Source: Aquabacterium humicola
GTDB taxonomy: Bacteria > Pseudomonadota > Gammaproteobacteria > Burkholderiales > Burkholderiaceae_C
Direction of reading: 5' to 3'
Assembly: GCF_030167915.1 (NCBI RefSeq)
Contig: NZ_JARGNB010000001.1
Span: 124,001-188,000, forward strand
Length of the DNA: 64,000 nucleotides
The number at the start of each line of letters is the position of its first letter. Within the stretch, counting starts at the first letter, position 1. Shown one piece after another: positions 24,675 through 34,934 of this stretch. The translations under genes and the position numbers were made by a program. Under the pieces are notes generated by a model that was given only the letters and a program-made list of their open reading frames with translations, did no database searches and was not told the origin of the DNA.

Positions 24675-27600
24675 ATGACCGCCGCCGCCAAGCACCTGAT
24701 GCATTTCGAAGGGGGCGATGCCCTCTCCGCGTTTCGCGCGCAGGCGCTGCTCGGGCGGTTGCAGGCGGTGAGCCCGCGCATCACCGGCGTCGCTGCGCGC
24801 CACGTGCACTGGGCGTGGAGCGACCAGCCGCTGGACCGCGGCGAGCTCGACAAGCTGTCCGGCCTACTGAAGTACGGCGATCCGGCCGCGGCGGGCGCCG
24901 AGGGCGCGCTGGTCGTCGTGATGCCGCGCCTGGGCACGGTGTCGCCGTGGGCCAGCAAGGCCACCGACATCGCGCACAACTGCGGGCTCGGCATTCACCG
25001 CATCGAGCGCGTCACCGAGTTCCGGCTGCAGCTGAAGGCGCCGCTGCTCGGCTCGGCCAAGCCGCTGTCGGCCGACGAACTGGCCGCCTGCGCCGCGCTG
25101 CTGCACGACCGCATGACCGAGAGCGTCGCCTTCGAGCGCGACGCCGCGCGCCACCTGTTCGACGAACAGCCGGCCGAGCCGCTGGCGCACGTCGACGTGC
25201 TGGGCGCCGGCCGCGACGCGCTGGTGCGGGCCAACACCGAGTTCGGCCTGGCGCTCAGCGACGACGAGATCGACTACCTGGTCGACGCGTTTACTGCGTT
25301 GAAACGCAACCCCAGCGACGTCGAGCTGATGATGTTCGCGCAGGCCAACAGCGAGCACTGCCGGCACAAGATCTTCAATGCCGACTTCGTCATCGACGGC
25401 GCGCCGCAGCCGCTGTCGATGTTCAAGATGATCCGCCACACCGAGCAGGTGTCCGGCGCGCACAGCATCGTCGCCTACAGCGACAACGCCGCGGTGATGG
25501 AAGGCGGGCCGGTCGAGCGCTGGCTGCCGCAGGGCTTCACCAACGCGCCGGCCTACGGCGCGCGCGCCGCGACCGCGCACGTGCTGATGAAGGTCGAGAC
25601 GCACAACCACCCGACCGCGATCTCGCCGTTCCCGGGCGCCTCCACCGGCGCCGGCGGCGAGATCCGCGACGAGGGCGCCACCGGCCGCGGCGCGAAGCCG
25701 AAGGCCGGGCTCACCGGCTTCAGCGTGTCGAACCTGCACCTGCCCGGTCTCGCCGAGCCGTGGGAGCGCAACCCGGTCGGCAAGCCCGAGCACATCGCGA
25801 GCCCGCTGCAGATCATGACCGAGGGCCCGCTCGGCGGCGCCGCGTTCAACAACGAGTTCGGCCGGCCGAACCTGGGCGGCTACTTCCGCGTCTTCGAGCA
25901 GAACGTGGCGGGCGTGATGCGCGGCTATCACAAGCCGATCATGATCGCCGGCGGCCTCGGCACCATCGATGCCGGCCAGACCCACAAGCGCCCGTTCGGC
26001 GCCGGCACGCTGCTGGTGCAGCTGGGTGGCCCCGGCATGCGCATCGGCATGGGCGGCGGCGCAGCCAGCTCGATGGCCGCGGGCACCAACACCGCGGCAC
26101 TGGACTTCGATTCGGTGCAGCGTGGCAACCCCGAGATCCAGCGCCGCGCGCAGGAAGTCATCAACCACTGCTGGGGGCTGGGCGAGACGAACCCCGTGCT
26201 GGCGATCCATGACGTCGGCGCGGGCGGCATCAGCAACGCCTTCCCCGAGCTGGTCGACGGCGCACAGAAGGGCGCGCGCTTCGACCTGCGCCGCGTGCCG
26301 CTCGAGGAGAGCGGCCTCGCGCCGAAGGAGATCTGGTGCAACGAGAGCCAGGAGCGCTACGTCCTGGCGATCGACCCGGACCTGATGCCGGTGTTCGAGC
26401 AGATGTGCGCGCGCGAGCGCTGCCCGTTCGCGGTCGTCGGTGTCGCCACCGATGCACCCGACCTGATCCTCGAGGACGGCGAGGGCGGCGAACGTGCGAT
26501 CGACATGCCGATGGAGGTGCTGCTCGGCAAGCCGCCGAAGATGCAGCGCGACGTCACGCGCGTCCAGCGCCGCGAGACGCCGCTGGACCTCACCGGCGTC
26601 AAGCTCGACGAGGTGGCCTTCAGCGTGCTGCGCCATCCCACGGTGGCCAGCAAGCGCTTCCTCGTGACGATCGGCGACCGCACCGTCGGCGGCCTGAACC
26701 ACCGCGACCAGATGGTCGGCCCCTGGCAGGTGCCGGTGGCCGATTGCGCGGTGACCCTGGCCGACTACGCCGGTTTCCGCGGCGAGGCGATGGCCATGGG
26801 CGAGCGCACGCCGCTGGCATCGCTGGATGCGCCGGCTTCGGGCCGCATGGCGGTCGGCGAGGCGATCACCAACCTGCTGGCCGCGCCGATCGAGCTGCCG
26901 CGGGTCAAGCTCAGCGCGAACTGGATGGCCGCCTGCGGCGAGCCGGGCGAGGACGCCGCGCTGTACGACACGGTGAAGGCGGTCGGCATGGACCTGTGCC
27001 CGGCGCTGGGCATCGGCATCCCGGTCGGCAAGGATTCGCTGTCGATGCGCACGCGCTGGAGCGATGCGGGCCAGGGCAAGCAGGTCACCGCGCCGGTCAG
27101 CCTGATCGTCACTGCCTTCGCGAGCCTTGCCGACGTGCGCGGCACGCTGACGCCGCAGCTGCAGCCGGGTGAGACCAGCCTGATCCTGATCGACCTCGGC
27201 CAGGGCCGCCACCGCATGGCGGGCTCGATGCTGGCGCAGGTGATCGGCCAGTTCGGTTGCCACGAGAAGGATGGCGTGCCCGACCTCGACGACCCCGCGC
27301 AGCTGAAGGCGCTGGTCGCCGCGATCAACCAGCTGCGCGGCGAAGGCCGGCTGCTGGCCTACCACGACCGCAGCGACGGTGGCCTGTGGGCCGCGGTCTG
27401 CGAGATGGCCTTTGCCGGCCAGCGCGGCGTCAGCCTCAACGTCGACCTGCTGGTCACCGAAGGCGACGGCATCGGCGACAGCCGCGCCGAGTTCGGCGAT
27501 TCGAAGAACTGGGCCACGCAGGTCGGCGAGCGCCGCAACGAGCTGACGCTGAAGGCCCTCTTCAACGAGGAGCTCGGCGCGGTGATCCAGGTGCGGCGCG

Positions 27601-28676
27601 AGGATCGCGACGCGGTGATGGCGGTGCTGCGCGCGCATGGGCTGTCCAAGCACAGCCATGTGGTCGGGCAGACCAACGAGCGCCGCGCGATCGAGGTGTG
27701 GCGGGATACCAAGGCGCAGTTCAGCGCGCCGCTGCGCGAGCTGCAGCAGGCCTGGGACGAGGTCAGCTGGCGCATCGCGCGCCAGCGCGACAACCCGGCC
27801 TGCGCCGATGCCGAACACGCGGCCGCCGGCGCCGAGGGCGATCCGGGGCTGCACGTGCAGCTGAGCTTCGATCCGGCGGTCGACGTGGCCGCGCCCTTCG
27901 TCGCCGGCGGCGCCAAGCCGAAGCTCGCGATCCTGCGCGAGCAGGGCGTCAACTCGCATGTCGAGATGAGTTATGCGATGGCGCAGGCCGGCTTCGAGAC
28001 CTTCGACGTGCACATGAGCGACCTGCAGGCCGGCCGCGCACGGCTCGACCAGTTCCAGGGCTTCGTCGCCTGCGGCGGCTTCAGCTACGGCGACACACTG
28101 GGCGCCGGCGAAGGCTGGGCGCGCTCGATCCTGTTCAACCCGGCGCTCGCTGAAGCCTTCGCCGCCTTCTTCGCCCGGCCCGACAGCTTCGCGCTCGGTG
28201 TCTGCAACGGCTGCCAGATGATGGCCGCGCTGAGCCCGATCATCCCCGGCGCGATGGCCTGGCCGAAGTTCACCCGCAACCGCAGCGAGCAGTTCGAGGC
28301 CCGCTTCAGCCTCGTCGAGGTGCTCGAGAGCCCGTCGATCTTCTTCGACGGCATGGCCGGCAGCCGGCTGCCGATCGCCGTCGCGCACGGCGAGGGTTAC
28401 GCCGACTTCTCGCAGCGCGGCGACGCCGCCGCGGTGCACCGCGCGATGCGCTACGTTGACCACCATGGCGCACCGACCGAGGCCTACCCGTTCAACCCCA
28501 ACGGCAGCCCCGGCGGCCTGACCTCGGTGACGACGGCGGACGGCCGCTTCACGGTGCTGATGCCGCACCCGGAGCGCGTATTCCGCAACGTGTTGATGAG
28601 CTGGACGCCCGGGGACATCGCGCAGCGCAGCCCCTGGATGCGCATGTTCGCCAACGCGCGCAAGCGTCTGGGCTGA
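24675..28676 (+). CDS. purL: phosphoribosylformylglycinamidine synthase, single-chain (large) form
   Basis: ATP-dependent conversion of FGAR and glutamine to FGAM, the fourth step of purine synthesis. 1333 residues: N-terminal PurS-like and linker part, two AIRS-like synthetase halves, with [13 protein letters not shown] (about 310) marking the first and [11 protein letters not shown] (about 895) the second, then a class I glutamine amidotransferase domain with nucleophile Cys near 1177 (GVCNGCQMM) and His/Glu in PHPER. This long form is typical of beta- and gammaproteobacteria. A later ATG at 24705 is possible, but 24675 gives the usual N terminus. Confidence 0.97.
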   Translation: MTAAAKHLMHFEGGDALSAFRAQALLGRLQAVSPRITGVAARHVHWAWSDQPLDRGELDKLSGLLKYGDPAAAGAEGALVVVMPRLGTVSPWASKATDIAHNCGLGIHRIERVTEFRLQLKAPLLGSAKPLSADELAACAALLHDRMTESVAFERDAARHLFDEQPAEPLAHVDVLGAGRDALVRANTEFGLALSDDEIDYLVDAFTALKRNPSDVELMMFAQANSEHCRHKIFNADFVIDGAPQPLSMFKMIRHTEQVSGAHSIVAYSDNAAVMEGGPVERWLPQGFTNAPAYGARAATAHVLMKVETHNHPTAISPFPGASTGAGGEIRDEGATGRGAKPKAGLTGFSVSNLHLPGLAEPWERNPVGKPEHIASPLQIMTEGPLGGAAFNNEFGRPNLGGYFRVFEQNVAGVMRGYHKPIMIAGGLGTIDAGQTHKRPFGAGTLLVQLGGPGMRIGMGGGAASSMAAGTNTAALDFDSVQRGNPEIQRRAQEVINHCWGLGETNPVLAIHDVGAGGISNAFPELVDGAQKGARFDLRRVPLEESGLAPKEIWCNESQERYVLAIDPDLMPVFEQMCARERCPFAVVGVATDAPDLILEDGEGGERAIDMPMEVLLGKPPKMQRDVTRVQRRETPLDLTGVKLDEVAFSVLRHPTVASKRFLVTIGDRTVGGLNHRDQMVGPWQVPVADCAVTLADYAGFRGEAMAMGERTPLASLDAPASGRMAVGEAITNLLAAPIELPRVKLSANWMAACGEPGEDAALYDTVKAVGMDLCPALGIGIPVGKDSLSMRTRWSDAGQGKQVTAPVSLIVTAFASLADVRGTLTPQLQPGETSLILIDLGQGRHRMAGSMLAQVIGQFGCHEKDGVPDLDDPAQLKALVAAINQLRGEGRLLAYHDRSDGGLWAAVCEMAFAGQRGVSLNVDLLVTEGDGIGDSRAEFGDSKNWATQVGERRNELTLKALFNEELGAVIQVRREDRDAVMAVLRAHGLSKHSHVVGQTNERRAIEVWRDTKAQFSAPLRELQQAWDEVSWRIARQRDNPACADAEHAAAGAEGDPGLHVQLSFDPAVDVAAPFVAGGAKPKLAILREQGVNSHVEMSYAMAQAGFETFDVHMSDLQAGRARLDQFQGFVACGGFSYGDTLGAGEGWARSILFNPALAEAFAAFFARPDSFALGVCNGCQMMAALSPIIPGAMAWPKFTRNRSEQFEARFSLVEVLESPSIFFDGMAGSRLPIAVAHGEGYADFSQRGDAAAVHRAMRYVDHHGAPTEAYPFNPNGSPGGLTSVTTADGRFTVLMPHPERVFRNVLMSWTPGDIAQRSPWMRMFANARKRLG

Positions 28677-28767
28677 GCACCGCCCGGGGGCGCCCCGCGG
28701 CGCTTGTTGAAGTTCCGGCGGCGCCCGATACTGAGGCGCTCGCGCCCGCGGCGAGTGAAGTACCGCG

Positions 28768-30441
28768 ATGAGCAAGACCCGCGACCCGCATCCGATCGAG
28801 GTGCTGCTGCAGCAGGCCCTCGACGCGGTGCGGCGCGGCCACCACCGCGAAGGGCTGCAGCGTGCCGAGCAGGCGCTCGCGCTGCTGCCGGCCGCCGACG
28901 AGGCCGGCCGCGCCCTGGCCACCCGGCTGATCACGCTGAACCTGTGGCGGCTCGGCCAGCCCGAGCGCGCGGTGCACACCGGGCAGCGCGCGCTGGCGCT
29001 GTACCGCCAGCTCGGCGATGCCGCCGGCGAAGCCGAGACGCTGGTCTCGCTGTGCATGGCCTATGTCGCGCTCGGGCTCTACCGCGATGCGCTGGATGCC
29101 GCGGTGCGCGCGCTGGCCGCGGCCCGCGAATCGGGTGACCGCCGCATCGAGAGCTGGGCGCTGAACCGCATCGGCGTGGCCTACGAGGCGCTCGCCGATG
29201 CCGAGCTCGCCGCGCGCTACCTGCACGAGGCGCTGACGCTCGCGCGCAGCCACGGCGGCGAGGAGGAGCAGTTCGCCGCGCTGTGCAACCTGGCCAGCAA
29301 CGCCCTGGTGGCCGCCACCGGCCACCGCGACGGCGGCCGGCTCGCGGCCGCCGGAGCGGCCATCAGCGCCGCGCGCAACCATGCCACCGAGGCGCTGGCG
29401 CTCGCGCGCCGCTCCGGCAACGTGCACCGCGAGGTGCTGGCGCTCAGCAACCTCGCCGAGGCGCTGGTCGAGGACGGCGACAACGGTGGCGCGGCCGCGC
29501 TGATCACCGAATACGGCGAGCTGGCCGAACGCCAGGGCTTCCGGCCGCTGGAGCTCGCCGCGCGTCTGGACCACGCGAGCCTGCGCCAGCGCGAGGGCGA
29601 CCACGCCGGCGCCGTCGCGCAGCTCGACGCGCTGCTGCGCGAACTGCCCGCCGAAGCCAACACCGAGATCCGCCGCAAGGTCGAGCAGGCGCTGTACGTG
29701 TCGAACAAGACGCTGGCCCGTCCCGCGCAGGCGCTGGCGCACCACGAGGTGCATGCGAGGTTGGAACGCGAGCACCTCGTGCAGCGCGCCGACGCGCAGG
29801 CCCGCGTGCTGCTGGAGCGGCTGGAGTTCGAGAAGGCCAAGCGCGAGCTCGCGCTGGCGCGCGACGATGCCCAGGCGCAGCGCGCGCGGGCCATCGAGCT
29901 GGAGATCGAGCAGCACCGCCTGCGTGCGCGGGCCGAGGCGATGGCCCGCGCCGCGCACGAGGACCCGCTGACCGGGCTGCACAACCGCCGCCTGATCGAG
30001 GACATGCTGCCCGCCGTGCTGCGGGCGGCGCTGTCCGCGGCCACGCCGCTGGCGCTGGTGATGCTGGACGTCGACCACTTCAAGCGCGTCAACGACGGCC
30101 ATGGCCACGCGGTGGGCGACCGGGTGCTGGCCAGCCTCGCGCAGCTGCTGCGCCAGCACACGCGCAGCTCGGACCTGCTGGCGCGTGTCGGCGGCGAGGA
30201 ATTCCTGCTGGTGCTGCCGGGGGCGACGATCGAGCAGGCGGCCGACAAGTGCGCGCAGCTGCGGGCCGCGGTCGAGCGCCATCGCTGGGGCGAGGGCGTG
30301 CCGCCGGACCTGGTGCTGACGATCAGCCTCGGCGTCTCGGCGCTGGCGCCGCAGGACGACAGCGGGCTGCTGATGGCCCGGGCCGACGCGGCGCTGTACG
30401 GCGCGAAGCGTGACGGGCGCAACCGCGTCGTGGTCGGTTGA
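28768..30441 (+). CDS. cytoplasmic TPR-repeat diguanylate cyclase
   Basis: 557 residues without membrane helices. The N-terminal two thirds are TPR-like helical repeats (about 5-310), followed by a charged coiled coil (about 325-390) and a GGDEF domain with intact GGEEF near 475. An inhibitory I-site RSSD lies five residues before it, so product inhibition is expected. Makes c-di-GMP; the TPR part probably receives the signal through a protein partner. Weak Shine-Dalgarno (GAGTGAAG). Overlaps nothing; 91 nt after purL. Confidence 0.93.
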   Translation: MSKTRDPHPIEVLLQQALDAVRRGHHREGLQRAEQALALLPAADEAGRALATRLITLNLWRLGQPERAVHTGQRALALYRQLGDAAGEAETLVSLCMAYVALGLYRDALDAAVRALAAARESGDRRIESWALNRIGVAYEALADAELAARYLHEALTLARSHGGEEEQFAALCNLASNALVAATGHRDGGRLAAAGAAISAARNHATEALALARRSGNVHREVLALSNLAEALVEDGDNGGAAALITEYGELAERQGFRPLELAARLDHASLRQREGDHAGAVAQLDALLRELPAEANTEIRRKVEQALYVSNKTLARPAQALAHHEVHARLEREHLVQRADAQARVLLERLEFEKAKRELALARDDAQAQRARAIELEIEQHRLRARAEAMARAAHEDPLTGLHNRRLIEDMLPAVLRAALSAATPLALVMLDVDHFKRVNDGHGHAVGDRVLASLAQLLRQHTRSSDLLARVGGEEFLLVLPGATIEQAADKCAQLRAAVERHRWGEGVPPDLVLTISLGVSALAPQDDSGLLMARADAALYGAKRDGRNRVVVG

Positions 30442-30442
30442 G

Positions 30443-30461
30443 GCGGCCCCGTTGCGGCCGC
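30443..30461 (+). terminator. weak hairpin after the diguanylate cyclase gene
   Basis: GCGGCC (30443-30448), 7-nt loop, GGCCGC (30456-30461), followed by AAATGAAG rather than a T tract. Position right after the stop favours a terminator, but the stem is only 6 bp. Confidence 0.3.
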
Positions 30462-30553
30462 AAATGAAGCGCGCCTGAAGCTGCGCTGAAACGCGCCGCT
30501 GCGAACATGCCGCGGCTTCACACTTCCACGACATTCCCCGAAGAGGCCTGCCG

Positions 30554-30868
30554 ATGAAAACCGTTCCCGTCCGTTCGCTGCGCCATGCCCGCGTTGCCGC
30601 GCTCGCCGGCGCCCTGACGCTGCCGCTCGCCGGTGCCTTGTCCGCGCTGCCGTCGGCCGCGATGGCCGCCGACGTCAACAAGGGCATCGAGCAGGCCCTG
30701 GCCGCCGCGCAGGAGAGCAAGAAGGGCATCTATGTGTACGTCGGCGGCCAGCAGATCGGCGGCGCGGTCGTGAAGATCGAGGCCGGCCAGTGGGTCGAGC
30801 TGCGCAGCCAGCAGTACAGCCGCATCGTGCTGCGCCTGGACCGCATCGACGGCGTCGCGATGCCCTGA
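30554..30868 (+). CDS. small exported protein of unknown function, beta-rich
   Basis: 104 residues. A clear signal peptide (Arg-rich start, hydrophobic core, AMA-AD cleavage near 38) leaves a mature protein of about 66 residues. The mature part begins with a short amphipathic helix and then alternates as short beta strands (GIYVYVGGQQIGG, VVKIEAGQWVEL, YSRIVLRLDRIDGV). This pattern resembles a small barrel of SH3/Sm type, but that is only an impression. GAAGAGG lies upstream of the ATG. Not recognised; neighbours give no hint. Confidence 0.7.
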   Translation: MKTVPVRSLRHARVAALAGALTLPLAGALSALPSAAMAADVNKGIEQALAAAQESKKGIYVYVGGQQIGGAVVKIEAGQWVELRSQQYSRIVLRLDRIDGVAMP

Positions 30869-30963
30869 TTCGCGGGGGCACCCCCTGTCCGGGGCGGGGC
30901 GATTGCGCCACAGGCCGCACTCGGCCCGATGGCGGGGGCGGGGGAGTTGCTCTAGAAAGCGGG

Positions 30964-32001
30964 ATGGCCGCAGCCGTTCCGCCTGAGTCCCGCTTCGCGC
31001 CCGAGCCTTCGGCCGACGAGCTGGAGGCGGTGCTCGCCGACCGGCGCTTCGTCTCGCTGTTCGAGACGCGCGAGCCCGAGCATGCCGAGGCCTTCCTGTC
31101 GCGCGTCTACGGTCCGCATGCGCTGACGCTGGGCGGCGGCGGCCACACGCTGAACATGCGCCTGCGGGCCTTCGAGTTCGCGCACCTGCACCTGGGCGAG
31201 GTGCGCTACGGGCAGCCGGCCGTGGCCAGCATGTCGCAGGCGCATGGCCACTGGGTGTTCTCGTACCTGCGCAGCGGCAGCGTCGCCACCGACGTGCAGC
31301 CGCGCCCCTACGTGCCGGGCGAAGCGGCGGTGATGGCGCCCGACAGCGTGCAGCAGCTGCGCATGTCCGCCGACATGGAGATGCGCAACCTGCGCGTCGG
31401 CCAGTCCGAGATGCTGGCCGCGTGCCGGTCGCTGCTCGGTTCCGACCTCGCGCATCCGTTGCGCTTCGACGAACGCGTGCCCGCCCACAGCCCGCAGACC
31501 GCCGCGCTGCTGCGCGTGATGACGCACCTGGCGGCCACGCCCGCCTACGCACTGGCCGCCGCCAGCCGGCTCGAAGGCAGCCTGCGCGACGCGGCGCTGT
31601 TCGAGATCCTGCTGGCCTGGCCCAACAACTACGCGCACCACCTCGAGCAGCCGGCGGCGCTGCCGCTGAGCACGCGGCGCGCGCGCGACTACATCCATGC
31701 CCACGCGGCCGAGCTGCCGTCGATCGGCGACATCGCGGCGGCCGCCGGCGTCGGCGTGCGCGCGCTGGCGCGCGGCTTCGAGAAGCACCTGGGCGTGTCG
31801 CCGCAGCGCTACCTGCAGCAGTACCGCCTCGACCGCGTGCACGAGGCGCTGCTGGCGCCCGGCGGCGAGACCACCGTCACCGAGGTCGCGGTGCAGTGGG
31901 GCTTCCTGCAGCTGGGCAGCTTCGCCGCACGCTACCGCGAGCGCTTCGGAGAATCGCCCAGCCAGACGCTGCGGCGCTCGCCGCTGATCCCGCCGGGCTG
32001 A
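30964..32001 (+). CDS. AraC-family transcriptional regulator
   Basis: 345 residues. The N-terminal part is a cupin-like AraC binding domain; the C-terminal 100 residues carry the two helix-turn-helix motifs (SIGDIAAAAGVGVRALARGF and VTEVAVQWGFLQLGSFAARY) and end in GESPSQTLRR. Effector and targets are unknown; no catabolic operon lies beside it. The start at 30964 is the first ATG before the conserved region, with a GGGGGAG run about 17 nt upstream. Confidence 0.9.
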   Translation: MAAAVPPESRFAPEPSADELEAVLADRRFVSLFETREPEHAEAFLSRVYGPHALTLGGGGHTLNMRLRAFEFAHLHLGEVRYGQPAVASMSQAHGHWVFSYLRSGSVATDVQPRPYVPGEAAVMAPDSVQQLRMSADMEMRNLRVGQSEMLAACRSLLGSDLAHPLRFDERVPAHSPQTAALLRVMTHLAATPAYALAAASRLEGSLRDAALFEILLAWPNNYAHHLEQPAALPLSTRRARDYIHAHAAELPSIGDIAAAAGVGVRALARGFEKHLGVSPQRYLQQYRLDRVHEALLAPGGETTVTEVAVQWGFLQLGSFAARYRERFGESPSQTLRRSPLIPPG

Positions 32002-32084
32002 CCACCCCAACGTCCGAAAGGCGCGGCCAAAGGGGCCCGCAGCGCGCCACAGGGCCGCGGCCGGCGCTTTGCCGCATGCGCCGC

Positions 32085-32093
32085 TGATACGAT
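32085..32093 (+). promoter_or_regulatory. extended -10 promoter candidate for the dprE-type operon
   Basis: TGATACGAT contains TG-N-TACGAT, an extended -10. No good -35 lies at normal spacing, as is common for extended -10 promoters. It would give a leader of about 90 nt containing the hairpin CGCACCC/GGGTGCG (32095-32119) and a smaller one CCCC-TTCGT-GGGG (32141-32153). Confidence 0.4.
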
Positions 32094-32190
32094 TCGCACC
32101 CGCCGGCGCGTCGGGTGCGCCGGAAACCAGAAGAAACGACCCCCTTCGTGGGGCTGGCGGCCCGTCCGGAGGCTGCAAGGAAGGAAGCGC

Positions 32191-33630
32191 TTGAGTACCC
32201 GCCCGCTCGTCGTCGACCTCGACGGCACCCTGATCCACACCGACATGCTGCACGAGTCGGCCCTCAGGGTGCTGCGCGACAAGCCCTGGGACACGCTGTA
32301 CATCCCGGTGTGGCTCGCCGGCGGCAAGGCGCTGCTGAAGCAGCGCCTGGCCCTGCGGTCGAGCTTCGACCCGGCGGGCCTGCCCTACAACCTCGATTTC
32401 CTCGCCTGGCTGCGCGAGCAGCGCGCGGGCGGCCGCACGCTGGTGCTGTGCACCGCGGCCGACGCGTCGATCGCCGAGGCGATCGCGCAGCACCTGGGCC
32501 TGTTCGACGAGGTCATCGCCAGCGACGGCCGCACCAACCTGTCCGGCCGCCACAAGGCCGACGCGCTGGCCGCGCGCTACGGCGCACGGGGCTTCGACTA
32601 CGCCGGCAACTCGCGGGCGGACCTGCCGGTGTGGGAACGGGCGCACGGCGCGGTGGTGGTCAATGCGTCCGCCGCGCTGGCGCGCCAGGCGCGCACGCTG
32701 TGCGAGGTCGAGCGCATCTTCCCGCCGCCGCGCGTGGGCTTCACCGGCTGGCGCCGCGCATTGCGGCTGCACCAGTGGCTGAAGAACCTGCTGCTGTTCG
32801 TGCCGCTGGCGGCCGGCCACCGCTTCGACGACGCCGGCGCCTGGCTGCGGCTGCTGCTGGCCTTCTTCGCCTTCAGCCTGTGTGCATCGGCGGTCTACGT
32901 GGCCAACGACCTGATGGACCTGGAGAGCGACCGCCGGCATCCGCGCAAGCGCGAGCGTGGCTTCGCGTCGGGCCACATCCCCGTGTGGCGCGGCGTCGTG
33001 CTGGCGCCCGTGCTGCTGGCCGGCGGCTTCGCGCTGGCGGCGCAGGTGTCGCAGGCCTTTCTCGGCTGGATGGGGCTGTACTTCCTGGCGACCTGCGCCT
33101 ACTCATGGGGCCTGAAGCGCATCGTGCTGGTCGACTGCCTGCTGCTGGCCATGCTGTACACGCTGCGCATCGTCGCCGGCACCGCGGCGGCGCAACTGCA
33201 GTTCTCGTTCTGGCTGCTGGCGTTCTCGGTGTTCCTGTTCCTGTCGCTGGCCTTCGTCAAGCGTTATGCCGAGCTCGCGCTGCAGGCGGGCGCCGGGGTC
33301 GAGGCGCCGCACGGGCGCGGCTACCGCAGCAGCGATTCGCCGCTGCTGCAGACCATGGGCGTGACCTCGGGCTACGCCGCGGTGCTGGTGCTGGCGCTGT
33401 ACATCAACAGCGCCTCGGTGCAGTACCTGTACCGCGCGCCGGAGCTGGTGTGGGGCACGCTGCCGCTGGTGCTGTTCTGGATCAGCCGCATGTGGATGAA
33501 GGCCCACCGCGGCCAGATGCACGACGACCCGCTCGTCTTCGCCGTCAAGGACGTGCCCAGCCTGATCGCCGGCCTGCTGTTCGGCGGCGTGCTGGCGCTG
33601 GGCGCCGTCGGGTGGCCATGGTCGGCCTGA
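32191..33630 (+). CDS. HAD phosphatase - UbiA prenyltransferase fusion (polyprenyl-phosphate ribose synthase type)
   Basis: 479 residues. The first 180 are a HAD-superfamily phosphatase with the nucleophile motif VVDLDGTL (Asp9, Asp11). The rest is a multispanning UbiA-type prenyltransferase with the polyprenyl-phosphate/Mg motif N239-D-x2-D (NDLMDLESDRRHPRKR). The UbiA part resembles DPPR synthases, which put 5-phosphoribose from PRPP on polyprenyl phosphate; the HAD part could then remove the 5-phosphate. Both are steps of the mycobacterial decaprenylphosphoryl-arabinose pathway, and the next two genes encode the following epimerisation. It starts at TTG, preceded by AAGGAAGG. Overlaps the next gene by 13 nt. 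Confidence 0.85.
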   Translation: MSTRPLVVDLDGTLIHTDMLHESALRVLRDKPWDTLYIPVWLAGGKALLKQRLALRSSFDPAGLPYNLDFLAWLREQRAGGRTLVLCTAADASIAEAIAQHLGLFDEVIASDGRTNLSGRHKADALAARYGARGFDYAGNSRADLPVWERAHGAVVVNASAALARQARTLCEVERIFPPPRVGFTGWRRALRLHQWLKNLLLFVPLAAGHRFDDAGAWLRLLLAFFAFSLCASAVYVANDLMDLESDRRHPRKRERGFASGHIPVWRGVVLAPVLLAGGFALAAQVSQAFLGWMGLYFLATCAYSWGLKRIVLVDCLLLAMLYTLRIVAGTAAAQLQFSFWLLAFSVFLFLSLAFVKRYAELALQAGAGVEAPHGRGYRSSDSPLLQTMGVTSGYAAVLVLALYINSASVQYLYRAPELVWGTLPLVLFWISRMWMKAHRGQMHDDPLVFAVKDVPSLIAGLLFGGVLALGAVGWPWSA

Positions 33631-34934
33631 CCGCCTGGGGTCGGCTCGGCACGTGGAACCATGACGTGCTCGAACTGGACCACGCGCAGCCGCTGCCGGC
33701 GCAGATCGCCGCGCGCCTGCCGGGCATCGCGCACGGCATGGGCCGCAGCTACGGCGATGTCGCGCTGAACCCGGGCGGCCATGCCTGGAAGACCACCGGC
33801 CTCGACCGCTTCCTGCAGTTCGACGAGGCCAGCGGCCGCCTGCGCTGCGAGGCCGGCGTGCTGCTGCGCGACATCCAGCGCCTGATGGTGCCGCGCGGCT
33901 GGTCGCTGCCGGTGGTGCCGGGCACGCAGTGGGTCACCGTCGGCGGCGCGATCGCCAACGACGTGCATGGCAAGAACCACCACCGTTTCGGCAGCTTCGG
34001 CGACCACGTCGCCCGCATGCGCCTGCTGCGCACCGATGGCGAGCTGATCGACTGCGGCCCCGCGCTGCGGCCGGAGTGGTTCGCCGCCACCGTCGGCGGC
34101 CTCGGGCTCACCGGCCTGATCACTGAGGCCGAGCTGCAGCTCAAGCGCCAGGCCGGCCCCTGGCTCGACGCCGAGACGCTGCCCTTCGCCGGGCTGGACG
34201 CGTTCTTCGCGCTGGCGCAATCGTCCGAAGCGGACTGGGAGCACACCGTCGCCTGGATCGACTGCCTGTCCTTCGCTCGCGGCGGGGCCCCGGGCCGCGG
34301 GCTCTTCATGCGCGCGAACGCCGCCGCGGCGGGCGCGGGCGATGGCGCGCGCGCACCGCGCGAGCGCCAGTGGTCGGTGCCCGCGGCACCACCGGTCTCG
34401 CTGGTCAACCGCTGGTCGCTGCGGCCCTTCAATGCCGCCTACTTCGCGCTGAACAAGTCGCGCACCGGGCGGCGCACCGTGCACAGCGAACCCTTCTTCT
34501 ACCCGCTCGACGGCGTGCAGCACTGGAACCGCCTGTACGGACCGCGCGGCTTCTACCAGTACCAGTGCGTGGTGCCGCCGCGCGAGGCAGCGGCCGCGAC
34601 CGCCGCGCTGCTGGCCGAGATCGCGCGCGCCAACAGCGGCTCGTTCCTCGCGGTGCTGAAGACCTTCGGCGAGCGCGCCGGTCCCGGCCTGCTGAGCTTC
34701 GCACGGCCCGGCACGACGCTGGCGCTGGACTTTCCGAACGACGGCGCATCGACACTGCAGCTCTTCGAACGGCTCGACGCGATCCTGCGCGAGTCCGGCG
34801 GCGCGATCTACCCGGCCAAGGACGCGCGCATGCCGCGCGACCTGTTCGAGGCGGGTTATCCGCGCCATGCCGATTTCCGGGCCTTCCGCGACCCCGGCAT
34901 CGAGTCGGCCTTCTTCCGTCGCGTGATGGCATGA
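33618..34934 (+). CDS. dprE1: decaprenylphosphoryl-ribose 2'-oxidase-like flavoenzyme (DprE1 family)
   Basis: 438 residues, close to mycobacterial DprE1 (461). The FAD-binding domain has GMGRSYGD (40-47) and HGKNHH (His117, the flavin-contacting histidine). The substrate domain has FFYPLDGVQHWNRLYGP and YPAKDAR with Lys401 matching the catalytic Lys418. Predicted to oxidise the 2'-OH of polyprenyl-phospho-ribose to the keto form. The residue aligned with mycobacterial Cys387, the covalent benzothiazinone target, is Ala369. Starts at ATG 33618 inside the end of the UbiA gene (GTG at 33612 is an alternative). Ends in a 4-nt ATGA overlap with dprE2. Confidence 0.88.
   Translation: MVGLTAWGRLGTWNHDVLELDHAQPLPAQIAARLPGIAHGMGRSYGDVALNPGGHAWKTTGLDRFLQFDEASGRLRCEAGVLLRDIQRLMVPRGWSLPVVPGTQWVTVGGAIANDVHGKNHHRFGSFGDHVARMRLLRTDGELIDCGPALRPEWFAATVGGLGLTGLITEAELQLKRQAGPWLDAETLPFAGLDAFFALAQSSEADWEHTVAWIDCLSFARGGAPGRGLFMRANAAAAGAGDGARAPRERQWSVPAAPPVSLVNRWSLRPFNAAYFALNKSRTGRRTVHSEPFFYPLDGVQHWNRLYGPRGFYQYQCVVPPREAAAATAALLAEIARANSGSFLAVLKTFGERAGPGLLSFARPGTTLALDFPNDGASTLQLFERLDAILRESGGAIYPAKDARMPRDLFEAGYPRHADFRAFRDPGIESAFFRRVMA

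Noticed and set aside
28707-28734. Promoter TTGAAG / TACTGA before the TPR diguanylate cyclase
   Set aside because: -10 match is poor at the allowed spacing; too weak to list.
24864-29057. Minus-strand open frame of about 1400 codons opposite purL
   Set aside because: Shadow of purL codon bias; low-complexity translation and no start signal.
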